Shown piece by piece: positions 22,701 through 31,300 of a stretch of 64,000 nucleotides of DNA. The translations under genes were made by a program, and so were the position numbers. The notes under the pieces were generated by a model. The model did no database searches. It had not been told where the DNA came from and was given only the letters and a program-made list of their open reading frames with translations. Location of the stretch: the NCBI RefSeq assembly GCF_009870125.1, contig NC_046680.1, forward strand, positions 9,114,001 through 9,178,000. Reading direction: 5' to 3'. The DNA is from Drosophila pseudoobscura. Taxonomy: Eukaryota > Arthropoda > Insecta > Diptera > Drosophilidae. How positions within the stretch are numbered: position 1 is the first letter of the stretch; every line of letters begins with the position of its first letter.

Positions 22701-23537
22701 CGTTACAGCGGGTGGCTGCACTGCGTGAAGTGCAATTATCAGACATGTTGCGAGCGGGCCCAGTTCCGGCACGGCGTGAACTGCAATGGAAACTTCGTGG
22801 ACGCCATGGAGGTCAATCTGCCCCAGGAGATGCATTGCATCTGCGGCTTCGCCACCAGCAATGGCAACAAGATGGCGCAGCATTTAGCCAACTGTGGCCT
22901 GAGCACCTGCTACCCCAGTCTCGAGGCGGCAAATGAGAACGCCGTGAAGCGCAACATGCTGGACATGTTGGGTTTGGTTCGGCGCGATGGGGACACGTCT
23001 GGCGAGGGTGCCGACATAAGTGAGACTGCGGACGATGCCACTGATGATCACGGCGAAATGCTGCAGGCCCCAAGAGAACAACACCTGCAGCAGCAGCAGC
23101 AGGAACTAATGGAGGTCCAACAGACAGAGTCGGAGCCTCAGACTGAGCTTCAACAGAACTACTTGTCCGCATCTGTGGACCCCGAACCAGTGCCAGTCCT
23201 ACCCGTGCAGCAGAGCTTGCCGGCTCCCATTCAGTTCGGTGAAATGGAGGCGGCCCCGGTCCTGATTGACCCCCAGCATCAGGTACCGGCACCCAGCGAC
23301 TACGCTCAAGTGTCCGTAGTGCAGCAGCACCAGCAGCAGCAGTCGTATGGACTCGGTAACTATGGCCAAGGCGGCATATCCACCGACATTGACATGCCGC
23401 TTATTGGGGAGCTGTCCGAGCCCAATGCTCCACCCACGCCCCAGTTCTTGGGCGAAGTGCACACGCCCATGTTCGATGCAGTGGCCGCCGCCGAGCAGCA
23501 GCACTACCACGCCCAGCACCATCATCATCCCCAATGA
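16780..23537 (+). CDS. row: row-like C2H2/AT-hook chromatin protein, 7 coding exons
   Basis: Probable relative-of-woc, a POGZ-like zinc-finger protein known in flies as a partner of HP1c and Woc in chromatin. Coding exons are 16780-17668, 17736-18040, 18100-18624, 18689-18779, 19412-20220, 20282-20649 and 22709-23537, totalling 1271 residues. The start is MSRVTKSD at 16780. The N-terminal third has an AT-hook (GRGRGRPKQ) and Lys/Ser/Ala-rich sequence. A globular region follows (from about LKLGIYSDVSK to KRLKKR) that I cannot name. Exon 5 adds basic Pro-rich sequence with a second AT-hook-like GPGRPPGK, then a series of C2H2 fingers (CPICLSESF, CLFCLEKH, CLICQQRH, CQSCGYRS, CPYCLD, CQKCSLSF, CAECNTDY, CVKCNYQTC, CICGFATS). 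The C terminus is Gln-rich and ends with a His run. Reading through the exon-4 donor gives a 604-residue short form. The last intron hosts an Ir gene. Confidence 0.8.
18780..19411 (+). other. row intron 4 with internal stop and poly(A) signal
   Basis: 632-bp intron (donor AAAC|GTTAGT, acceptor GTGCGCAG). Without splicing, codon CGT is followed at once by TAG (18782-18784), and AATAAA occurs at 19182-19187. This intron could therefore serve as the 3' UTR of a short row transcript lacking all zinc fingers. Confidence 0.6.
20691..22496 (-). CDS. Ir52-clade ionotropic receptor, nested in row intron 6
   Basis: Divergent ionotropic (iGluR-like) chemoreceptor of the gustatory Ir20a/Ir52 clade, acting as a ligand-gated cation channel in sensory neuron membranes. 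The single 601-codon exon opens with a hydrophobic signal peptide and SHNMTLVRSV. A long N-terminal domain precedes the ligand-binding halves. Predicted membrane segments are about residues 319-338 (WLLLLGGVFYISGVVFWV), 377-395 (YFIVFLQLTILGFVLSNWY) and 571-590 (LGWCVLGFGWLLSVLAF), with the pore loop between the first two. Ordinary glutamate-binding residues are not evident, as usual for this clade. The gene lies wholly inside row intron 20650-22708 on the opposite strand. It is closely related to the receptor at 24265-26067. Probably one of the Ir52a-d orthologues; which one cannot be told here. Confidence 0.85.
   Translation of the reverse strand: MSNGLLLLLLFSWSQPALIHGSHNMTLVRSVLSVIATREHWSNTPIFVGHRTKLDDINSLITWLHRTMAVSSHTVDLSTPARKQRPLGQYNMNADNAISLLFCHSRLDLIWNALNKSLQRMRRGRLIVVLRSKRSGSYKAIHAIFQKLWHQQFLNVLVLHKDRIYSYTPYPAVRFFQMNLTSIPLFPATTSNFQGYVVSTPVENDIPRVFVVHDPHTGRRHIRGYAYRTFVEYLQRHNATLQITNPHENLGPTSSVNMGRIAQLIMKGHLEISAHPYIRSPSDFGDRSYPLMVTQNCLIVPVRNEIPRHMYLLLPLNQSSWLLLLGGVFYISGVVFWVRPDMGRRTWQQRVGLSFLDAVSRVLYISSPARIDSPSLRYFIVFLQLTILGFVLSNWYNLQLDSFLTALVVGEQVNSWEQLIEQQQKVLVKEYEVETVLRHVHPRLVSRVARLIVGVNASEQVSALLSFNRSYAYPFTTERWDFIAMQQQYAFKPIFRFSSACLGSPIIGYPMRSDCHLESSLSMFIMRIQGTGLLQHWLVSDFNDAMRAGYVRLLDNVLGFQALDVDTLRLGWCVLGFGWLLSVLAFTCERLQFYRPRTAIL
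22709..23537 (+). other. row: row terminal exon (last finger and Gln/His-rich tail)
   Basis: Final coding exon after acceptor CGTTACAG. It completes a split Thr codon (AC|C) and continues as GWLHCVKCNYQTCC, a Cys/His cluster, then CICGFATSNGNKMAQH. The rest is acidic and Gln-rich with interrupted CAG runs and ends in four His. The stop TGA is at 23535-23537. Confidence 0.8.
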
Positions 23538-24264
23538 TATAGGCCACCCGGCAAGCTAAAATCACGCGACTACACAATACATTGGCAGAATTACTAGACA
23601 CACGATTTGCTTTTAAAAATCGTATTTTGACTTTTTTTATCAGAAAAACAGTTAAGATATTCAAAAATGAATCCCTTTAGTATCCTCTCGTATAATATCG
23701 CGAAGAATGAAGTACATAGACACCCAGTTGAGACATTTTAGGGTAGGGCTTTAAGTTTTTTAGCATCTAATTTTGCATCTTTTTGCAGTAAAAATATACT
23801 TAAATACTGGAAATAATCTCAGTTGCTTGAAGGAAACGTAACCACTCCTCTGCAATTCGATCTATCCTGAATAATTTAAATATCTTAACCTTGGCCTACA
23901 GTCTGGATATAAGAAAAATAATCATTTGTTAATTAAACAAAGAAAACGAACTTTCAATAAAAGTATATCACGCTATCCTTAGAATGTGCCTTTCCATTGT
24001 GTTGGACAATTTACGAATTAAGTTGTTAAAATAATCCCGTTAATGAGCTGCCGGTTTTTATACTTTTATTCCCGTTTGGTAATTATTTTAAGTGGTGCAA
24101 TCAAGTAACCGAATGCCAGGTGCACTGCCGCTGCCAAGTAAAAGAATAAATGACGATATGACCTTTAGAAAAAAGGACACAAGATTGAATAGAAGTTCGG
24201 GGTTCTTCAAAAGTGAAATTTCTAATGCAACACATATCGAGGTTATGTGTAGTAAGGTTATTTC
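23538..24264. other. row 3' UTR and spacer to second Ir gene
   Basis: AT-rich. AATAAA at 23956-23961 is a candidate row poly(A) signal, giving a 3' UTR of about 430 bases. The 3' end of the minus-strand Ir gene lies beyond, so the two transcripts are convergent and nearly touch. Confidence 0.5.
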
Positions 24265-26067
24265 TTAGATAGAACGCCCTGTGTTCAGCCGTAAGTGCTC
24301 GAATATGAATACCAAGAAGGACAGCAGCCAACCGCCTCCGAGGACAAACCAGCCAAGCCGCAAAGTGTCCACATCTAGGGCTTGGAATCCGAGGACATTG
24401 TCCAACAGGCGCACATAGCCAGCCCGCATCGCATCGTTAAAGTCGGACACAAACCAGTGCTGCAGAAGACCCGTGGCCTGAATCCTCATAATGAACATGC
24501 TGAGAGATGACTCCAGGTGGCAGTCGCTGCGCATCGGATAGCCTATAATGGGCGAGCCCAGACAAGCGGAGGAGAATCGAAAGATCGGCTTGAAGGCATA
24601 TTGCTGTTGTAGGGAAAAGAACTCCCAGCGCTCCAGGGTGAAGGGATACGCGTAGCTGCGATTGAAGCTGAGCAGGGCCGAGACCTGTTCACTGGAATTA
24701 ACGCCCACCAACAGGCTGGCCACTTCATTGATGAGTTGGGGTTCTACGTGGCGTAGGAGAGTGCTAGCTTCGTAGTGCTTCACCAAAACCTGTTGTTGCT
24801 GCTCGATCAGGTCCTCCATGCTCTCCACTTGCTTACCCACCACCAATGCGGTGAGGAAGCTGTCCAACTGAATGTTGTACCAGCTGGTCAGAACAAACCC
24901 CAAGATCGTCAGCTGCACCGTGACTAGGAAGTAGCGAACAGACGGCCTTTGCACACTTGTGGGGGAAGAGATAAAAAGTATCCGGCTGAGACCATCCAGA
25001 AAGTTCAAGCCAACGCGTTGATGCCAGGTGCTATTTTCGTGCCCGGGATTAATCCAGTAAAGTACGGCACTGATGTAGAACACTCCCCCAAGAAGAAGCA
25101 ACCAACTCCAGCGGTTGAGGGGCAGCAGTAGGTACATGTGACGCGGAATCTCGTTCCTCACGGGGACAATCAGACAATTCCTGGCGACGACCAGGGGATA
25201 GCTGTAGTCGCCCATCTCTTCTGGTACATCCACATACGGATGCATGGAGATCTCCAATTGACCCTCCATTATCAACTGGATTATGCGGCTCATATTGACA
25301 CTACTTGTTGGACCGAAATCCTGGTTCGGATTGGTCACCTGCAGTGTGGCATTATGGCGATGCAAGTACTCAATAAAGGTCCGAAAGCCGTAGCCTCGTA
25401 TCAGTCGTTTTCCTGTGCGCTGGTCACGGAAAAGAAACACACGCGGAATATCGTTCTCCGCTGGGGTGGACACAACATAGCCCTTGAAGTTCCTCGCTGC
25501 CGGGGGAAATAGCGGGTACGAATGAATATCCACTTTGTAGAAGCGCACAGCCGGATAAGGAGTATAGGAATAGATGTGCTTGTTGTGCAAGACCAAAACA
25601 TTGAGAAACTGGTAGTGCCAGAGCTTTTTGAATACGGACAACAATGCTTTGTAGGAACCACTTCGTTGGTTGGGCAAGGCCACAATCAATCGAGCAGGAC
25701 GCATCCTACGAAGACTCCTGTTTAGATTGTACCAAATCAGTTCCTGGCTGCTGTGGCAGAAGAACAGACTGACGGCGTTGTCCGCGTTCATGTTATAATG
25801 GCCAAATGGTTTAATCTTGCGGGCCGAAATGTATGTATCCACCGTGTGACTTGTGACTTCCATGGCTCGATGCAGCCAAGTTATCAGACTGTTGATATCA
25901 TCCCGTTTTGTCCTGTGTCCCACGAAGATTGGCGTATTTTTCCAATTCTCCCGGCTAGCGATGACGCTCATAACGGACCTCAGCAAACTCATGTTGTGGA
26001 TGCCTTCGACAGGCTCCAGCCGGGAGGAAGTGCTGAGCAGGAGCAGAAGTATCAGCACTGTGCACAT
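24265..26067 (-). CDS. Ir52-clade ionotropic receptor, second copy
   Basis: Single-exon gene of 600 codons with the same layout as the nested receptor: signal peptide (LILLLLLSTSSRL), IHNMSLLRSV start of the mature chain, N-terminal domain, three membrane segments and a short cytoplasmic tail. Sequence is collinear with the other Ir over the whole length, with most of the difference in the N-terminal half and almost none in the last ligand-binding lobe (SACLGSPIIGYPMRSDCHLE is shared exactly). It lies between the 3' ends of row (+) and the Nischarin-like gene (-). Known Ir52 receptors act in taste neurons of legs and mouthparts, so that role is inferred. Tandem duplication is the likely origin. 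Confidence 0.85.
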   Translation of the reverse strand: MCTVLILLLLLSTSSRLEPVEGIHNMSLLRSVMSVIASRENWKNTPIFVGHRTKRDDINSLITWLHRAMEVTSHTVDTYISARKIKPFGHYNMNADNAVSLFFCHSSQELIWYNLNRSLRRMRPARLIVALPNQRSGSYKALLSVFKKLWHYQFLNVLVLHNKHIYSYTPYPAVRFYKVDIHSYPLFPPAARNFKGYVVSTPAENDIPRVFLFRDQRTGKRLIRGYGFRTFIEYLHRHNATLQVTNPNQDFGPTSSVNMSRIIQLIMEGQLEISMHPYVDVPEEMGDYSYPLVVARNCLIVPVRNEIPRHMYLLLPLNRWSWLLLLGGVFYISAVLYWINPGHENSTWHQRVGLNFLDGLSRILFISSPTSVQRPSVRYFLVTVQLTILGFVLTSWYNIQLDSFLTALVVGKQVESMEDLIEQQQQVLVKHYEASTLLRHVEPQLINEVASLLVGVNSSEQVSALLSFNRSYAYPFTLERWEFFSLQQQYAFKPIFRFSSACLGSPIIGYPMRSDCHLESSLSMFIMRIQATGLLQHWFVSDFNDAMRAGYVRLLDNVLGFQALDVDTLRLGWFVLGGGWLLSFLVFIFEHLRLNTGRSI

Positions 26068-26503
26068 AGCGGGCTGGGACTGTTGTGATTTCTTGCAGCA
26101 CAGAGGTCGGGCTTTTAAGGCAGCGAATAATTGGTTTCATTAAATATAATCAGCCTTGATGAGTCTTATCAGTGATGAAAATAGTGTGGATAATTCACTT
26201 GCTTCGAATTGGTTTCAACGCGGTAGAGGGTGGCCTCTTATAATTGGGAACGTAATGTGCGAGGGGCAAGCTCTTAATCATTCGTGGTCCTACAGGTATA
26301 CATTTTATTAAGATATACACTTTACATTTTCAGGTGGTGATTGAAATATTGCACATCGGAGATAGACGAAACAGTTAAAACATTACTAGAAACAGAGACA
26401 CACGGCATTAGGGCTTGGTTAAAAAACTAGGACTAATAAATTTAGACGGTTGGAATACTTTTACGCATGAATAGATTTGTGGAATTCTAGAATTGAGCCG
26501 ATA
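26068..26503. other. Spacer: Ir upstream region and Nischarin-like 3' UTR
   Basis: AT-rich. It must hold the promoter of the second Ir gene (minus strand, upstream of 26067) and the 3' UTR of the PX-LRR gene, which is transcribed toward it. No distinct motif was identified. Confidence 0.4.
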
Positions 26504-29062
26504 TCATTTCTGGCGCTGGCGCTGCTTTGATTGAAGCAGAGCGGAGAGCACTAGGGCCGTGTCCAACTCTTGCTGACTGCCTCGCTCATTGTCCAGAGAA
26601 ATCTCGACGGCGCGCTCATGGAAACGAGCCAGGACACGGGGCCGATAGTCTACAGAGAAAATACAATTCAAATAGGAAAGAAAAAAGAAGAAAATCAACA
26701 CGCGAACTCACCCACACTGCCCGCCAGGGGATTGCCAGTGAGTCTAAGGGACTCCAGCAGTGGAAGATTAGCCACATAATCAACCTCTTCGAGATCTTCA
26801 ATCTGATTGCAGCTCAGGTCTAGATTGACCAATGAAAGCAACTTGCGCAGGCCTTTCAAAGACTTGAGCTTATTTTGAGCCAGCTCCAGTGTGACGAGAT
26901 TTCCCATTGTCAGATGCCAGTCCACGCACTCGGCTATAAGATTTCCGGACAGAGAGAGCAGCTGTAGATGGGGAAGTTCGTCCAGGTTTTGTACAACCCG
27001 GATGCGATTCTGCTCGAGCACGAGGCGACGCAGTTTTGGTGCTGTCCTCACACTGCCATCGATTTGGGTGAGCAGATTGCCAGTCAGATCCAGGTCAGTT
27101 AGCTCCTGCCACGCATCTGTGCTGATGAGGATACTGCCGTTTGTTGCGGAGGGTGGCCGGATGGCCTCAGGCAGGAGGCTCGGAACATCGCAGTACTTGT
27201 GCAAGTTATCGCAGAGCAGCACCTGGCATATGTTTTGTATAGTCGTGTTGTGAACACAGATTGTTTGTAACGTTGGCTTCAGGAGCTCAATGTCCACGAT
27301 GTTCTCCGTGGACAGGGCCGAGAATTTGAGGGTTTTGAGATTTCGAAATGCATTCAGATTGAAGTTTAGCCTGTTCGGAATGATATTGCTTCGCCCAATG
27401 GGTACGTCCACTGTGTTGTAGTCCTGCGCATAGCTGGCATTATCCTTCACTGGCGTCACTACCAATGCCACGAGTTGTGTGCAGAAGTCCAGGACGTGCG
27501 AGAAGTCGTATTTTCCGTCACGATCCACGTTCGGCGGGCAGGGAAGACTTAGACGCTCGCTAATGGCAAAGACCTGTGCATAAGGTAGATGATTTCATAA
27601 ATAATATATGTAAATAGTATCTCCGCTACATTTCTTAGTATTAATCGCAATTTAGGTGTGTATATTACGCTGCCTTTGCAACTGAGTCCACACATATCTG
27701 AGGATAAATTTCCCGCTCTTCTTTTGCAATGAACTTAGACATCAGCTTATAGAGTAATGCGATTCCTAGAAGCTTCCTCTGCGTTGGTGTATATTTGTTC
27801 TTAGCCGGACCGAAAAAAACACCCACTCGTCGATTTGTCAAATGGTTCATGCCCAGGGCATTAATCATGGAGGCCTCGCGGGTTTGCGCATCCGCGGAGG
27901 ATATGCCGCGAAAGCCACGAATCAGTAGGATGCCGCGTTTCTGCTCCCAAATGGACAAAATTAACGCTAGTTTCGGATCCTTGGCCTGCTTGATGCTGTC
28001 AGGTGTGCCAAGAAGTTTCTCGGCTTGCAGAAAGTGGACAAATGGACGAATGCCCTTGCCCTTGCCTACATAGAAAATAGCACTTAGGAAAGTGAACCAG
28101 ACATCAATGCAGTGCATTCCTGGGGCCCGATTCGCAAGCTTATTTGTTACGCGGGGATCCAGCAACAAATAGTTGAAATATTGCAGATCTGAGTTCCCCT
28201 GTTCGCGATGCCATTTAATGTGGTGGGCGGCATACTTTGAGAGTTTTTTGATGCTCTGATAATTGTTCTCCGACTGCAGGGTCTGTTCCAGCTCAGGAGA
28301 GAAGTTTGTGTAGCGCCTACTTGCGATAGTGCCAAGGGAGTACTTGGCACCTCGAAAGTGGATAAAGTTACTGCCTAGTTTTTGCAGCTGCAAAGGCCAG
28401 CATGTGACTATAGAAGTTAACAAAAATTTCGACATTTCAATAAATAAATATTACTAGTATATACTGTGTTCGATTTAAAGTGTGAATTATATCTGAAACA
28501 TGAGCCTACATATGTACATATGTTGCAGGGATAGAAAAGTGAGATTTTTCTCACCTCCAATGCCGACAGGTTGTATTCCTTTTTGGAACTGAGAAGCGCA
28601 TCGCCGCTCTCGTCGAATAACTTTGCAAGATCCTGCAGCAGATAGATAATGTCGTATTTGTTGAAATCCAGGAATTCAGCCAGAGCCCGCGGTAGCTCCG
28701 TGCGAAAATAGATGAGCAGCTCCTGCAAGTAGGCTTCCAGTTGTTCCCGACGCTGCTCCAGAAACGCTGGCTGCTTATTACCCACAAGCTGCGACCGAGA
28801 TCAAGATGAATAGATATACGAGTATGTTTTGTTTTAAGGGGCGTACCTTTTTTGGGGGCAACAACTTTTTGCTGATTGCTATATCCTCCACCAGCTTATC
28901 ATGGAGCTGGGCAAAGTCTCGATAGCGCCGCTCCACCATCCATTCCACCTTTGCCACCCGCACTTTGATGTCATAGTAGGTGACCCCGCCGCTGGAGGTT
29001 TCATTCGTGTATTTCGGTATTGTCACCGTCGTCTCCTCGTTCTGGCGGTAATAGCAAGCCAT
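26504..29062 (-). CDS. Nisch: Nischarin-like PX domain and leucine-rich repeat protein, 4 exons
   Basis: Probable membrane-recruited scaffold of endosomes and integrin/Rac signalling, like vertebrate Nischarin. Coding exons are 29062-28847, 28788-28555, 27573-26712 and 26649-26504, totalling 485 residues. Start MACYYRQN was chosen over an upstream GTG. Exons 1-2 form a PX domain: [27 protein letters not shown] carries the phosphoinositide-binding RRYRDF motif and KKLLPPKK the proline loop. Exon 3 has at least five leucine-rich repeats ([54 protein letters not shown]). Exon 4 is a short basic tail ending in KQRQRQK. It matches only the N-terminal part of the much longer human protein, as expected in flies (CG11807 from memory). 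Intron 2 (28554-27574) hosts a second gene on the same strand. Confidence 0.85.
27665..28435 (-). CDS. ANKLE1-type GIY-YIG nuclease-like protein, nested gene
   Basis: Single-exon gene of 256 residues inside intron 2 of the Nischarin-like gene, same strand. The core [20 protein letters not shown] matches the GIY-YIG motif and catalytic Arg region of ANKLE1/LEM-3 nucleases. The later [17 protein letters not shown] carries the conserved Glu and following helix of that family. Ankyrin repeats and the LEM domain of ANKLE1 are absent. The N terminus ([20 protein letters not shown]) is hydrophobic/basic and could be a mitochondrial targeting or signal sequence. An endonuclease acting on branched or organellar DNA is inferred from the family only. 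About 120 bp of intron remain upstream for a promoter and about 90 bp downstream. Confidence 0.75.
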   Translation of the reverse strand: MSKFLLTSIVTCWPLQLQKLGSNFIHFRGAKYSLGTIASRRYTNFSPELEQTLQSENNYQSIKKLSKYAAHHIKWHREQGNSDLQYFNYLLLDPRVTNKLANRAPGMHCIDVWFTFLSAIFYVGKGKGIRPFVHFLQAEKLLGTPDSIKQAKDPKLALILSIWEQKRGILLIRGFRGISSADAQTREASMINALGMNHLTNRRVGVFFGPAKNKYTPTQRKLLGIALLYKLMSKFIAKEEREIYPQICVDSVAKAA

Positions 29063-29567
29063 CGCTGTCCTTTCCCTTCCCTCACAGATGTTTGACGCAT
29101 TAAACACGTATTTCTAGGCTAAACATGAATTTAAACGGGGCTGAAAAGCAATTTTCTAATTTATTGCAATTGTAGTTAATTAATTGCACAGCTGTTTACT
29201 GTTATCGTTTAGAGATGAGCGATAGCTAATCACAAGGAAGTCACTGTCACTGCGGCATTAAATTGATAATCACGACTTACACTTAAGACTGGGCTTTGAC
29301 AATTATTAAATGAACATGTCAATAAATGTAATTAATCATTGTTTTTAGTACTAGCGATGTTCACAGCTGCCGATTGGATCACTGCCAACCGAAGTTGCTA
29401 CTCTTCACCGCCTATCGATATATTCCTATCGGTGGCACCTTTTGTTTATGTTTGTACTTGTTGGCATTTGTTCTAAGAGCGAAATTAATCCAACGAAGCA
29501 ATGCCACTGGCTGGGCCACCTGAGAAATAACTATTATATCTGAGCTGTAAGGAGACGAGGGCTAAAA
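29063..29567. promoter_or_regulatory. Divergent promoter region, Nischarin-like / GPHR
   Basis: 505 bp between opposing start codons. A perfect DRE (TATCGATA at 29413-29420) lies about 150 bases before the GPHR start, and CTATCGG follows nearby. DREs mark housekeeping promoters bound by DREF/BEAF-32. It probably serves GPHR and perhaps both genes. Confidence 0.65.
29413..29420. promoter_or_regulatory. DRE site
   Basis: Exact TATCGATA octamer between two divergently transcribed housekeeping-type genes. Confidence 0.75.
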
Positions 29568-31300
29568 ATGGCATTCCTGGGCGACTGTGTGATTGTATTT
29601 GTGTCGCAGGCAAGTGGTGGGAGATCTCATGTTGATGCCAACCATTGAAATTTCAATTGTTTTTATGTGCAGATGCTGTTTTTTGCCGGAGGATGGATGT
29701 TTTTCAACAAGGAACTCTTCAAGCACTATGAAATTCGCCACATATCCGTTCAGCTGATCTTCTCATCCACCTTCGCCCTGTCGGTGACCATGTTTGAGTT
29801 GATTATATTCGAGATCATCGGCGTTCTAGAGTCGAGTTCCCGGTACTTCCATTGGCGCTTGGGTCTCACGTTGCTACTGTTTATGGTGACGGCTGTGATA
29901 CCGATCTATATCTGCCACTCTGTGATACACAGCATTTCCTTTTGTAAGTTGTCAGCATACCCTCCAATATATACTCGCTCCAATTCGCTGAATCTTCCTT
30001 AGTTTCCGACAAATTGGTGAGAATATTGACGACAATCTGCTGGTTTGTCTTTCTCTATGGCCTCTGGCGTATTGGTGAACCATTTCCACTGCTTAGTGCA
30101 TCCCACGGCATATTTACCATTGAGCAGGGTGTTTCCCGGATCAGTGTCATTGGTGTCACTGTAATGGCCATACTGTCTGGATTTGGTGCCGTGAACTATC
30201 CTTACACCAGCATGACCTACTTTATCAAGTAATGTTAACTGCTCTAAACCGTTTCTTATCATTGTGATGTACATTTTATTTAATTTGCTTAACAGGCCCG
30301 TTTCCCGTAATGACATCATCTGTTTCGAACGTCGATTGGCTTTGACGGTGGATATGCTGACGGGCAAAAAGCGACGCATTGCTATGGCTGCCTATAACCA
30401 TAATAAACAGCATAGCACAAAGCCCAGAATCTGGGAAATGATAACGTCGGCAGTGCACCGCACAAACAGTGGCGAAGGTGGGAACGCATTGACCATCAAT
30501 CTGCGTTTAAATTAATTTGGTTGGTGATTTCCAGACATCAACCAACTAAAGCAAGAAGTCTACGGCTTGGAGGAGCTACTACGCTCCGTCTTCCTGGAGT
30601 TGAATTCACTGAAAAATATGGAAGAGCGTCAGCGTTGGTCGGAAACGCTGAAGGGAAAGTACTTTAATGTGATTGGACACTTTTTCAGTGTCTACTGCGT
30701 CTATAAGATATTTATGGTAGGTCAACAAAAACATAGTTTAACATTTATATCGAAGTCTTTATTTACGTTTTTCCTAAATAGTGTTGCATCAATATCATAT
30801 TCGACAGAGTGGGTCGCAAGGATCCCGTCACCCGTGGCCTGGAGATAGCCATCCATTGGTGCGGCTTTGACATAGACTTTGCCTTTTGGAATCAGCACAT
30901 TTCGTTTTGGCTGGTTGGCTGCATCGTGATCACCTCCATACGTGGCCTTTTGCTAACCCTCACTAAGGTAGGTGATAAAAGCTTAAGACTGTTTTTTTTG
31001 GCTCTAACTTTTTCTGTTTTGCAGTTCTTTTATCGCATTTCATCGAGTAAGTCGAGCAACATCATCGTACTGATCCTCGGGCAGATCATGGGCATGTATT
31101 TCTGCTCCTCGGTGCTGCTGATGCGTATGAATATGCCAGCCGAGTATCGGGTGATCATCACCGAGGTTCTCGGCAATCTACACTTTAACTTCTATCATCG
31201 TTGGTTCGATGTCATATTCCTGGTCAGCGCCCTGACTACCACCGTTGTGTTATATCTGTCTCGGAAGCCAGTTCCTTCGGATGACGCCGACTTGCACTGA
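29568..31300 (+). CDS. GPHR: Golgi pH regulator (GPR89-type anion channel), 7 exons
   Basis: Multi-pass Golgi/ER membrane protein that supplies counter-ion conductance for luminal acidification. Coding exons are 29568-29609, 29673-29943, 30003-30228, 30296-30477, 30535-30716, 30782-30967 and 31025-31300, giving 454 residues, almost the same as human GPR89 (455). Conserved blocks include [10 protein letters not shown] near the N terminus, [21 protein letters not shown] in the large loop, the [13 protein letters not shown] coiled segment, and [18 protein letters not shown] before the last membrane helices. Hydrophobic segments alternate as in GPR89. Exon 1 encodes only 14 residues and ends CAG|GCAAGT, a GC rather than GT donor; joining Gln to MLFFAGGW matches the family and supports it. 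All other introns are GT-AG and 56-66 bp long, except where noted by the exon coordinates. Confidence 0.95.
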
